A stretch of 64,000 nucleotides of DNA from Euonymus europaeus (Eukaryota; Streptophyta; Magnoliopsida; Celastrales; Celastraceae), in assembly GCA_963580455.1 (NCBI GenBank), contig OY756958.1:4414501-4478500 (forward strand), read 5' to 3'. Position numbers and translations under genes: made by a program. The first letter of the stretch is position 1. Every line of letters begins with the position of its first letter. Shown here one piece after another: positions 23,638 to 33,891 of the stretch. The notes beneath the pieces were generated by a model. The model had not been told where the DNA came from, did not search any database, and saw only the letters and a program-made list of their open reading frames with translations.

Positions 23638-24023
23638 TCAAGGTTCTGAAAATCGGACCAGCCATTGAACTGGAAAAAAATTCAGTTTAAAGTTCAAAGG
23701 TTCAATCGAATTTAATAAAATAAAATATTATATATATGGTATATGTAATTATTTAATACTAAATAATAATATTTAGTATTTATTTAGTATTGAATAATGT
23801 GTAAAAATATTTTATAAAAGTACTATATATTAATTTTGCATGTCTAACTTGAACAAAAAATGTGTTATAACCTAGTGGTAATAGGAGGTCATGTGTTTAA
23901 AACCCTATCAATAATTTTACAATTAAAAGTGACTGATCCGATTCATTGGGATCAGTCGGTTCCACTGGTTCATAAAGGGTGACCAGACCTCTTACATGGG
24001 CGATCACCGATTTTGATTGCTTG
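23638..24023. mobile_element. Short TIR element of the 'TCAAAATCGG' type
   Basis: Left end TCAAGGTTCTGAAAATCGGACC and right end CGGTGATC.. read on the opposite strand TCAAGCAATCAAAATCGGTG are imperfect inverted termini. They resemble the ends of the larger element at 27839-31867 (ATGTTATCAAAATCGG). No target duplication or coding sequence is recognised. Confidence 0.4.
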
Positions 24024-24656
24024 ATCCCAGTAGCACGTACTATCGATCTTTTGCTAGCAACTAGCAAGTTCTTTTGGAATGCTTAAACTCTAACTTGCAT
24101 TTTGGTTTGCAATAAAGGGCATTTTAATATGGTTATGAGGTTTTTTTTTCTTCTTTATGTGTTTGTTTATGGTGGGTTTGGTAAGGATGTAATGATTATA
24201 TAGGTAATTAAAATTATTTAAATAAACAAATACTCATATTTGGTATGCATGTATCTTACTATCTTAGTTACCCGAGTAATTTTTTTATGTAATTTTCTTC
24301 ATATTTTGGGTATAATGATTACCCATGATAAGAGGTATGTAATTATCACTCTAATAATACATTATACTCATATTTATTACTCTCTTATCAAACAAACTCT
24401 TAATAATAATTGTATAATTCTGCAAATTGAAATCGCAACTTAGTGCATCAACCGTCCGTAAAATAATCGATTCCTACTGAAAGGGCATTCAAGGCCTATC
24501 CTCCTAGTCATAGTGGCAGAGCCACGATACAGAATGAGGGATCAAGTCCTCCCCAATTTATTTTTTTAAAAAATAGCTTATATATTATATAATTATTTAT
24601 ATTTGAAGGCGGAAGCTCCTTCAAAGTTGAAAATAAACTCATATATATATATATAC
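24024..24656. other. AT-rich intergenic DNA
   Basis: No gene seen. A GTGGCAGAGCCACGAT motif at 24511 is of the transposon-associated type also seen near 1519 and 16965. Confidence 0.4.
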
Positions 24657-25599
24657 ATGCGGTTCAGCGTATTTAGTCTTATTTGCGGTCCTCTAATCGT
24701 GACCGTCCATTTTGTGATAGCAAGATCGGACGGAGGAGGCTTAGTTCGGAAATAACTTGCGTCAAATACCCACATCTGCAGCCTGCCCTCTCTATTCTTC
24801 ACACCCACCTCCTCCATCTCGTTTCGGCGGCTCCTCCTCCCAAGATCTGTCGCACCACCAGCCTCCCAAGACCTTTTCACTCGTTGCTCCGTAGCTATCT
24901 CGACGAGCTACCAGCTGCTCCGCCCGATCTGTTTCACCATCGAACCAGTCTCCGCCCAAGACAGCTACCAGCTCCTCCGCCCAAGGCGAGCCATCGAACC
25001 ATCAGAGGATATAATTGCAGATTGGTCAGCTTGTCAAAAAAATATATCTGTAATATATCTCTCTTTATTGTTTTTAAAATTTTATTCTATAATCTTACAT
25101 ATTGAAAACTAGGAGATGGGAAAATCTGATGCTGGCCCTTATTTTCTAAACGACCGAGTAATTGAGTTCTATTTCAGTCATCTTTTTTCTGGCCATCATT
25201 CTCAGTAAATTCTACTGGTTACACCTTCAATTGCATTTTGGATAGCAAACTGCCCAGATAATAAGAGCCTGAAGGATTTTCTACCGCGTCTTTTCGATGG
25301 GCTTCGATTGTGCGATGAGCTTCTACCAAACGTTCGTCGGCTAGGGCGGAGGGACACCTGGTTCGATGGACTTCACCGGTGGTGGTTTTCGTCGGTGTCG
25401 ATGGTGGAGGCGGCAGACCTCTTGAGGAGGTGCGGCGTGAGAATGGAGATGGCAGGAGCTTCTAGTGTGTCGAGATGTGTGTATTTGTGTCTTGCGGAGG
25501 CTAATTCCGAAATAGACCTCATCCGTCAGATCTGAGTTTTAAAAAATGGACGATCACGATTGCAAGACCGCAAATACCTCTGTTTACGCTGAACCGCAT
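24657..25599. mobile_element. Long-TIR element with GC-rich interior
   Basis: The outer ~95 bp form imperfect inverted repeats: left ATGCGGTTCAGCGTA..ATTTGCGGTC..AATCGTGA.CGTCCATTTT, right the same read on the other strand. Inside, 24780-25015 and 25280-25500 are markedly GC-rich against an AT-rich surrounding, and look like captured genic DNA. Such Pack-type elements are known among Mutator-like and CACTA transposons. No transposase; no clear target duplication because both flanks are TA microsatellite. Open frames inside (24683-25105, 25308-25535) have no recognisable domain. Confidence 0.6.
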
Positions 25600-25973
25600 C
25601 TGAGAACCCTTGTATATATATATTTATTTATTTATTTAATCCTAAAATTCTTATTCCTAAGCTCAAATGTCCTGAAAAAATTATGAAGTAGCCTTTCGCT
25701 CCATCTATAAATTCATCGCTATGTTACTAACCAAACCCTCCAGCAATTAATTTTCTAGATTCACTATTGCCTGAACATAAGAGCATTTTCATTAACAATG
25801 AGGTTCCAGTTCTAGGGTTTTTGGTCATTCAGTTTATATGTTGTGTGTTTTTATGGTTTGTATAAAACAATGTCAAACTCATCCTTATTTGTGACAATAT
25901 TTGTTATTTATGACAGACTCTTATTTTTGTTAAAACCCAAGTTTGTTTTGGTTCCTTAAAATTGGTTGATATA

Positions 25974-26461
25974 TGTTGGAGAAATTATCAAATTATTATT
26001 GCAGAAATATCACACGATTAATAGAGAAAATTGAAAGAAAAAAAATGCAACAATTATAACACAATAATTTAACGTGAAAAACTCAAAATCCGGAGAAAAT
26101 CTACTTTGCATAAAATTTGTACAATAATATAGTCCTAATTTTCTCTCAACAATAAACTTAGCCAAAACTCGAGAATAAAAAAAAATATCATTCTCTCTCG
26201 GTGCTCACTGCACACAGTGTTATAATTCTCTCTTTTTTGCATCACAACATAAACCCTAGTAAAACACTAGTATTTATAAAAAAAAATCAAGTCTCCAAGT
26301 TATATTCGACCTAGAAGTCCCTCCTCAACTTGTTTTCAATTATAAATATGATACCAATTATATCTTTAATTAGATATTAACTTGAAAACATGTTTCGTCA
26401 AAAACATGGATTCATTATGTAGCAAAAGAACCTCATCAAACTTTATGATCAAATCCTAATA
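25974..26461 (-). repeat. 3' LTR of minus-strand LTR element
   Basis: About 488 bp, from TGTTGGAG to CCTAATA in plus orientation (TGTTRG.../...YTAACA type ends). It aligns along its whole length with the two pieces of the other LTR at 27604-27838 and 31876-32137. A short purine tract (ATCTACACC reversed) adjoins it at 26462. Confidence 0.75.
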
Positions 26462-27585
26462 ATCTACACCTTGATCAAAAAATTACATAGCTTTTGCTAT
26501 ATTACTGTTTTCATCGGGTCATACTCCAACATAAAGAGAATATCCACTAAGAATTCACAATTCCAAGATTTTTCTTTGGCCTATGTGCCCATGTCGAAAA
26601 AACCTACTGAAATTATGGTGCAACTCTCGTGCTTGGTTTTTTCGAAAGTTTATCAGCCCTTGACATATCTTTTCCATCACACACCATGCATACCGTCAAG
26701 CCAATGCTCGTCTGAAAACCTGCGGACCCGCTATCAGTAACACATCCCCTTTCATGACTAGCGGTATATCATGAGGATGTTCATGCCCTTTAGAGGACAT
26801 CACATGCGTCTTTTTTCCAAAAACGCATTGTTAATTTCACTGGAGTCACTTGTCGAATTAACTCCACTTCTTGGACAATTTCTCTCGAGGTGCCTAGTTT
26901 TTTCACACCTCCAGCATTCTAGCTTTTACTTCATGAAACCTTTGTTCTTTCTATTTTTTTGCTACCAACATTAAGCTCTTCGACGAACTTTTACTTCCAT
27001 CACTCGACATTTTCTCTTCATAAAAAAGTTTCCCAATAACTTCAAAAAAATATTTTCTCCTTACCATGAATCAAAATAGGCTTCATGTGCTCATAGGATG
27101 GTGAACTATAAGTCATCATTCATCCTCACTCCAACATACTCCAACTCTGAGATGATACTATTGAGAATACTCAACTGAGATGATATTGACATACCTTCAA
27201 CCATATGCTATATGTGAAACTCCTCCTTCCAATACACTCAACTTGAAATACCCTTGGACTTGTACAATTCCTCAAGATTTTCCCAAAGCATCTTGGTCGT
27301 ACATATTTCATGCATGTTTAATAGAAAATTCTTGGGCAAACATAACTGAATTGCACTTGCAGCCCTTAGATCCAGATCTTTCCAATCTTCATCAGTCTTA
27401 CTTAACTGTCATTTATCTTTCGTTGATGGTTTTCCCTTCAACCCCCTGTGTATTCTAGATTTAATAAGCACATCCTTCATGTCTACTTGCCACAACCAAA
27501 ATTGATTCTCCCATCAAACTTATCGATTTGAATTTTAACGCCTGACATCAATTGTTCAATTGATTCTCCCATCTACTTCAAGAAA
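26462..27585 (-). pseudogene. Degenerate gag fragment
   Basis: Minus-strand frames, broken by stops, retain a Copia-type gag pattern: a stretch with W-E-N-L-E-E-L-Y-K-S (around 27240-27320) and a CCHC zinc knuckle, C-W-R-C-x4-H-x4-C, at 26875-26916. No protease, integrase or reverse transcriptase follows. Confidence 0.65.
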
Positions 27586-27602
27586 CCTTGCTCTGATATC
27601 AA
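27586..27602 (-). other. Primer-binding site
   Basis: TTGATATCAGAGCAAGG on the minus strand, directly inside the LTR end, resembles the initiator-Met tRNA primer-binding site (TGGTATCAGAGC) of plant Copia elements. Confidence 0.7.
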
Positions 27603-27603
27603 T

Positions 27604-27838
27604 TGTTAGAAAATTATTAGATTCTTCTTGCAAAAATATTCCATGACAAATAGAGAAAATTGAAATAAAAAGTGCAACAAATGGAAGAATTTAATGTGGA
27701 AAGCTCAAAGTCTGAAGAAAAAACACCAAGAGAAAAATCTATTATATAAGGAATTTGTACAATCACATAATCCTAATTTTCACTCAACAAAAAATCTAGA
27801 CAAAAATCAAGAATAGAAAAACATTATTATCTCTCAAT
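27604..27838 (-). repeat. 5' LTR, part 1 (interrupted)
   Basis: Matches the first ~235 bp (plus orientation) of the LTR at 25974-26461, then stops at CTCTCAAT, where the nested element begins. The LTR resumes at 31868. Confidence 0.75.
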
Positions 27839-28290
27839 CAATGTTATCAAAATCGGATCAGCCCGTCGATCGAATTGGTTCGATCCGAAATATTTAAATT
27901 TTGAAATTACAGTCCCATTAAACCGAGCAAGCAATATAACTACGTTGATTGGTCAAAAACCAAGTCAACCCGTAGTTCATTGCAAACTCAAACTAAAAAC
28001 CTTGTCGAATAACAACTTAATTAAAGGTTCATTTTAATAGGGTAAAACCCCTATATAAAGGCCCAATGTAATTGTTTTTCAAGCACATTTCTTCTAGTGC
28101 TTTTATAAGGCAACTTAGACAAAGTTCTTATATTCATTTTAGTAGTTTTTCGATGTGGGATAAAATTCACTCTTTTTAAATTGTCTCAGGCTTCTATCAT
28201 TTTTCTGATTGTTTATGGAACCCACTACTTTTCTGGCTTTTTCTCATTCACTTACAATAATAAAGGTCCCACTACCTTTGTTTATTTTAT

Positions 28291-28676
28291 TTGCTAGTAT
28301 CATCGAGGCAACTTTTTTTTTCAAATAAGCATGATGAGCATTATTGGAACCCCTCATTTGCCAAGTTTACCCCAAAAAAATCTCAAAATCACAACTCTTT
28401 TACCACCCCATTTCCCTACCAATTTCATGTGTATTGTTCACCTATCTTCTTCAGCAAAAAGAACCAGTATCGCTTACATATTTTTTGAAAAGGGACCATA
28501 AGTGGCCCTGGTTTGAGACGTGCCAAGCAGCTTTCATTACCAACCCAAGAGCAAAAGCATGTGCAGCAACCATGGAAGCAACAATGAATAGGTTCAACTC
28601 CTGTACCAAGAGAAGAGGGGAGAAAATGATTCACCTTCGCCTTTCTTCCATGAACCAAAATGAAGGGGCTTATTGA
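28291..28676 (+). other. Unassigned open frames inside nested element
   Basis: Overlapping frames on both strands (28344-28676 plus, 28425-28658 minus) show no recognisable domain. The stretch is less AT-rich than the rest of the element and could be captured host DNA. I do not call a gene. Confidence 0.3.
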
Positions 28677-29559
28677 CCTAACTGAGAAGGAGACAGAAAG
28701 GGATCACCTGACCTTATCTTGAGTGAGAGAGGCAAGGAGCTAGGGAAGGGGCAAGGGGTTCACCCACTTTAATTAAGTACATCTAGAATCATTTGGCATA
28801 GGCAGCAATGATGCTTGAAAGGCTCGAGCTCCGGTGGTCGGTGAGATAAGCTTTAGATCTAAGCATAAAGCAAACTAAACAATTGGGGTAGCCTCTGCAA
28901 ATTTTAAAAAAATTGTGATTTGGGGTAAACTAAAAAGGATTATTTGGTGATAAGTTCTTTATATGGATTTTATATTCCATTTAGTCTTTTTGAAAAGTTT
29001 ATAACCCAATACATCTCCAATTATTTGAAACTTAGCTCAATAAGGATAACTTTAAATTTTAACCTCAATTAATGACAATTTTACCCTCTCCTCATTTAAA
29101 CCTATCCTTATTTTTATTAGTACATGATTGTTCCTTATTTAGGAAATAATTATTATAATAAAATAAATATAAATACAATCTCAGAAAGTTGGATGAAAAT
29201 CATGTATTATATCTATATGTTTTTAAAGATAAATTAATATTTTCACTTTTGATGAATCAAAGTGAAGAGTCGATCAACCAAATTTTTTTTTTTTCATGAA
29301 AATTAAGCGCATGCACTCACATGTGCAAAATTTAGTTGACTCAGTAACCTATGCATATACATTCAAATATATGAATTATTATATTATCAAAATCAACAAT
29401 GAAACACTTATCCATCAAAAAAAAGTTATCCAATACAAATGTCAATATTTTTATTACATTCTTCACTAACAACCAAAGCTAATAACTTATGAGAATAATA
29501 TCAAAATAAAACTCAATTCATATTTTAAACAAAACCAAATACCATAACAATTTTTAACC

Positions 29560-30490
29560 GTTTTGGTGACTTTTGCGAAAATCCTCTGAATTCTGGGTAA
29601 GAAATCCTCTGATTTTTTTTTTGCATAATTTCAAAAACTCTTCTGAATTGTTTTGGTGAGCTTTGTAAAATTATCTGAATTCTTGATAAGTTTGAGAAAT
29701 CCACTAATCATATAAATTTTTAGTTGTTTTTTTGTTTCATTTTGATAAAGTTTAGGGTTTTGAAGTTTAAGTTATTAGAGTTTAGAGTTTATGGTATAAG
29801 GTTTTAGGGTTTAGGAGAACATAATTCATTATTTAGGATTTTTGGGTTTATGACTTAAGGTTTAAGGTTTATGAATATATGTTAGTAGAATTTTAAGATT
29901 TTCTTCTTATTTTTGTAAATTCTTCTTAATTATTTATAAGATTTTTTTGTTCAAAATTAAAACTAGAATTGTTTATATTCAGAGGATTTTTAGAAAATTC
30001 AGAGGATTTCTGAAAAATTCAGAGGATTTCTGATTATAAGTTGTAAAGTTTAAGAGTCTGTGTTTAAAATATTATAGTTTAGTGTTTATACTTTATGATT
30101 TTGAGATTTAAGATATTAGGATTTAGTATTTATGATTTTGGGATTTTAGGTTTAGGATTTAGAGTTTCAGATTATTTTTTGTTTGATTTTCAAAAATTCT
30201 TATAATTTTTATTACATATTTTATGCAATCCTTTATTTTTTTTGCTTAATTTCAAAAATTTCTTTGATTTATTTTGGTAAATTTTGTGAAATCCTCTAAA
30301 TTTATGACAAGTTTGTGAAATCCTCTGAAATTTTTTGTTGTTTTTTGATATATTTTTATGAAATCATCTGAATTTATTTGCTTAATTTTGAAAACTCTTT
30401 TGATTGATTTTAATGAGTTTTGAAAAATCCTCTGAATTCTGGATAAGTTTGAGAAATCATCTGAGTTCATTCGGAGGATTTGACAAATGA
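29560..30490. repeat. Degenerate AATCCTCTGAA repeat field
   Basis: The motif AAATCCTCTGAATT and its variants recur near 29575, 29600, 30290, 30320 and 30425, and in opposite orientation (TTCAGAGGATTT) near 29978, 30000 and 30018. Around them a longer ~110-bp phrase (TTGCTTAATTTCAAAAACTC...GTGAAATCCTCTGAA...GATAAGTTTGAGAAATC) repeats imperfectly. Between lie telomere-like words such as GTTTTAGGGTTTAG (29790-29815). Confidence 0.55.
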
Positions 30491-30884
30491 ACATTTAAAC
30501 ATATCGATGATGGATCTCATTGGAAAGGGTTTTTCGTGTTGATTATGAATATATATTTTTTTAAAAAATCCGACTTGTATTTTGAGAGATAAAACTGTTT
30601 TAAAGTTTTTAAAAGAAAAAAATAAAAAGAATCTGGTGATGTCAGCATATGTCATACACATAAGGATTTATTGGAATAAGGGTAGTTTTGTCTAGAATTA
30701 TTTAATGGATGTTTTGGAATATTAAAAAATTGAAAGGAGTGAATGAAATATATATTTCTATTAAAGGATTTATTGGTGAATCCCCCAACTAGAAAACGTT
30801 ATATTTTTTAGTAGAGTTTTAATAGAATGGGGTGAATAAGGGAAAATGCGGGTTGCCAATAATGTTCATCGATAAGTATATATA

Positions 30885-31583
30885 GGGTACGTTTGGAAGA
30901 CAATTTGGATTTTAGCATATAATTTAGCTTATATGCTGGTAGCGTATATTCTGTTTTAAATGTTGTGGGTGTTTGGTTCGATTTTTTTGATAACATAAAT
31001 GCTATTCCAAATGTTGTGGCTAATTACATACAGGAGTATTAGCAGAAATTCAAAAACAATGAGATTAATATATTTATAAAAAGAATTATGTATTTTTTAT
31101 ATGAACATTTTAACATTTTTAATAATATTTTTTCTAACATTTAAATATTTTTAATAATATTACAAAATTTCTAACATTTATTTTAATAATGATAACATTT
31201 TTTCAAAAATAATAAACGTAAATATAATAACAAGCATTCACTTTTTAATAACTAAAATATTTAATAAAATTTTATAGTTTACTACAAGTACGTTAATACA
31301 AAATAAAAATATTACATGTTCATATTTATATGCTAAGCTAGGTTAATAATGAAAGGGGCACTTTGGCCATTAAACGAAAATAGTTGGGGTATGTAAGACA
31401 TTTCACAACCTAAATGGTAAATGGTTTTCGAAATGCTTCAAAAACAAGCATTTCATTTGTGTAACTTTATGGTAAACTTTATGCTACATGTTAATTGTTG
31501 TTTGGTTGTGATTTTATCAATGTGTAACATATATGTTACTTTCTAGCATATATGCTAGTTAAAATTACCAACCAAACGGCACC
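30885..31583 (+). mobile_element. ~0.7-kb MITE, copy 1
   Basis: Begins GGGTACGTTTGGAAG and ends CAACCAAACGGCACC. Nearly the whole sequence recurs inverted at 40493-41210. It sits inside the element at 27839-31867, so it is the innermost of three nested insertions. No coding capacity. Confidence 0.75.
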
Positions 31584-31875
31584 ATAAACATATATGTTGT
31601 TGTTGTTATTATTATTATTGTATTTATATAATTACTTTTTTTTTTGTTGTTGGTAATTTATCAGTTATATATAAATTGAAATTTTGTTCTAATTCTAATC
31701 AAATAAATGAATAATTTGACTTATTATATTTATGTAATACTATTATTAATATTTATAAATAATTTAAAAAATAAAGCGATTCAACCCTTGACCCTTCAAA
31801 CTAACCGGTTGAATCTCTAATATTTTTTTACCGCCAGTCAATGCGCAGGTCAATTTTGATAACACTGCTCTCAGT

Positions 31876-32137
31876 GCTCACCTCACACAACCCCTAAAAG
31901 TCTCTTTTTGCAGCACTACATAAACACTAGTAAACCATTAATATTTCTAGAAGAGTCAAATCTCCAAATTTTATTCTACCTTAAGAGTCCTTCTCGATAT
32001 GTCCAATTATAAATATGATAACAATTACTTTCCTAATTCAATATGAACTTAAAAACTTGTTTCGTCGAGACAAAGATTCTTTATGTAACAAAAGTACTCA
32101 TCCAATTCCTTTTTTTTCCCCTTTCAAAATCCTAACG
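31876..32137 (-). repeat. 5' LTR, part 2
   Basis: Continues the LTR interrupted at 27838: GTGCTCACC, TGCA.CAC.ACATAAAC, ATTATAAATATGATA.CAATTA and TTATGTA.CAAAAG follow in the same order as in the 25974-26461 LTR. Together the two parts are about 497 bp against 488 bp. Confidence 0.7.
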
Positions 32138-32142
32138 ATATC

Positions 32143-32180
32143 TTTAGCTGCAACAGTTGTGTTTAGCTGCAACAGTTGTG
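32143..32180 (+). repeat. Perfect 19-bp tandem duplication
   Basis: TTTAGCTGCAACAGTTGTG occurs twice with no spacer, just outside the LTR element. Confidence 0.85.
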
Positions 32181-33076
32181 TGGACTTCTTCTTCATTGAT
32201 GATTTTGATAGCCTCCATTTTAAATTTCTTCATTGAAGACTTACTTTTGCTGATTACCTTTCCTCTACGTTATTCAACTCCCACCGCTTATTTTAATAGT
32301 CATTCGTCACTGTAGGGGAAGTCAGTCAACAAAATACTAGCTTATCAAACAAAAAGGAAAGAAAAAAATAAATACAAAATACTTTTAGAACCAATTTGTT
32401 CCATTTGTGCTTCTTAAGGTCTGGTTTTTAATTTTGTTAACTTGCTGATTTTTGGTTTTAGCATTATAAGAGTAATCAATCATATGTCCTAAGATTGTGA
32501 GAAAATAATCCGATGAAAGAAATGGCTTCAACAATTATTTAGATAAATTATTTTATAAAAAATTATTTTATAAAAAATTATTTAGATAATGTAGAGGCTC
32601 TTGGGTCATAGCATCTCGAATGGATGCTTGAAAATGGATACTGAATAATGTATGAGAAATTGTGTTTTTATTTATGTGATTGTATTGAGAGATGTGATTT
32701 AATGATCTGGATGAATATGTGGCTTGACTTTTTGTAAAAATGTGAAAGTCAGTATTGACTTTGTGTAGTTTTGTTGGAGAATGAATAAGCAACACTGTAA
32801 CATTTGTTTGATAAACAATATATCTGATAGAGTATAAGCTGATGTATATGCTCTACCAAACAGACGTATAAATATTTTATTAATTGAAAAAGTAAAAAAA
32901 AATGTGTTTTATTGATATGATTGTATTAAAAAACGTATTTTGATGATCTGAATGAATGAGTACGTAGCTCAAGAGAATTTTTTTTTCCGTTTGGATCAGA
33001 GTATGCCTCATAGAGAATAAGCTATCGTAAAACGTAAAAACTGATAATGTCTCAGAATATAAATAATAGAGTATAA
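32181..33076. other. AT-rich intergenic DNA
   Basis: No gene seen. Two related phrases (TGTGATTGTATTGAGAGATGTGATTTAATGATC region at 32675-32710 and TGATTGTATTAAAAAACGTATTTTGATGATC at 32918-32952) suggest a diverged internal duplication or MITE pair. Confidence 0.4.
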
Positions 33077-33348
33077 ACTAACGTGACCACCAGCTTACCT
33101 GGTGGTCACTCCTTCTCTTAGTGTCCCATATTACTTGGTGTACACTAGTTCTTAAGTTGCTTGGATTTTATTTCCAGCACCTAACTCTTTGTAGGCCAGT
33201 GTGCTAATTATCTTTTGGGCTATTCTTAAGTTTTTATGATGTTTGTTGTGCCCTTTGTAACGGGTTAAATACCCTAATTATCTGTTCTCCAGCTTGTACT
33301 TGGTGGTTTGCAGTTTAATGGAATCTGTTACTTTTATCAAAAAAAAAA
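33077..33348 (+). mobile_element. 5'-truncated LINE-like 3' end
   Basis: Ends ATGGAATCTGTTACTTTTATC followed by a 10-base A run (33339-33348), the typical 3' end of plant L1-type retroelements. The sequence before it reads like an untranslated tail with no frame. A TAAACT word occurs on each side (33066, 33351), a weak hint of a target duplication. The 5' limit is approximate. Confidence 0.5.
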
Positions 33349-33386
33349 CGTAAACTCTAAAACAAGCAGGAGTTAGTTGCCCTTGA

Positions 33387-33703
33387 GTTGCTTTCAGCAT
33401 TCCGCGGTACAATTGGTTGGCCCTTTTGTACTGGCGTGTCCTGTCTCTGTCTTGTGTGTGTGTGTGTTGTATTATTTTCAAAAGAACTAAGCCTTGGCTT
33501 TCGATCTTAGGTGTGAGTTAGTCTGCTAAGTATTTCGTCGGTTTGTTAACTGGGTAACTTGGGTAGATTTACCACATCGGTAATGTAACGTGTGTGTAGA
33601 GAATATATAGGATTTCGCGGTATAATTGATTGACCTTTTTATACTGACGTGTCCTGTCTCTGTCATGTGTGTTGTATTATTTTCAAAAGAGTTGCTTTCA
33701 GCA
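33387..33703 (+). repeat. Duplicated ~90-bp block upstream of LysM receptor
   Basis: TTCGCGGTATAATTGATTGACC to ATTATTTTCAAAAGA (33613-33690) is a diverged copy of TCCGCGGTACAATTGG to ATTATTTTCAAAAGA (33400-33486). GTTGCTTTCAGCA precedes copy A (33387-33399) and follows copy B (33691-33703). Both share TGTCCTGTCTCTGTC. A related fragment (CCGCAGTACAATTG...GTTGCTTTCAGCA) lies at 43799-43836, upstream of the channel gene. Confidence 0.7.
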
Positions 33704-33891
33704 TATTATTCAATCATGGTGGTCATAAGGTCATTGGTGAGGCCCAGATCCATTAATGGGACCAAAGACGCATAATAAGCAGCTTTGACTTGTGTTTCCC
33801 GTTTTACATTTCATAACTTGGAAGTTGAAACTATCTGCAGATCCGCTATAATTTCAGGGCCAAGAAGAAGGACAGAATTACACAGGCAAAG

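Larger units (their letters stand above)
27839..31867. mobile_element. 4.0-kb TIR element nested in an LTR
   Basis: Starts CAATGTTATCAAAATCGG and ends CAATTTTGATAACACTG, an inverted pair (CARTGTTATCAAAAT). CTCTCAAT (27831-27838) and CTCTCAGT (31868-31875) flank it as an 8-bp target duplication with one mismatch (9 bp is also possible). Removing it restores the LTR. The interior holds no recognisable transposase; it contains a degenerate AATCCTCTGAA repeat field (29560-30490) and an inserted ~0.7 kb MITE. A Mutator-like or hAT origin fits the duplication length. Confidence 0.7.
25974..32137 (-). mobile_element. Short Copia-like LTR element carrying nested insertions
   Basis: Order on the minus strand: 5' LTR (32137 to 27604, interrupted), primer-binding site, gag remnant, purine tract, 3' LTR (26461 to 25974). 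The interior is only ~1.14 kb, so pol is missing and the element must have been mobilised in trans. The LTRs are clearly diverged (old insertion). Flanks ATATA (25969-25973) and ATATC (32138-32142) are a plausible 5-bp target duplication with one mismatch. The 5' LTR is split by a ~4 kb element at 27839-31867. Confidence 0.75.

Noticed and set aside
24683..25105. 140-codon frame as a protein gene
   Set aside because: It starts within the inverted repeat of a transposon-like element and has no recognisable domain; composition alone does not support a gene.
28140..28160. TCCCACATCG-like word on the minus strand, as in the U6 USE
   Set aside because: No snRNA body or TATA box at the right distance; it lies inside a transposon and is a chance match.
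29740..29830. Interstitial telomere array
   Set aside because: Only scattered TTTAGGG-like words in AT-rich repeat DNA; no regular heptamer array.
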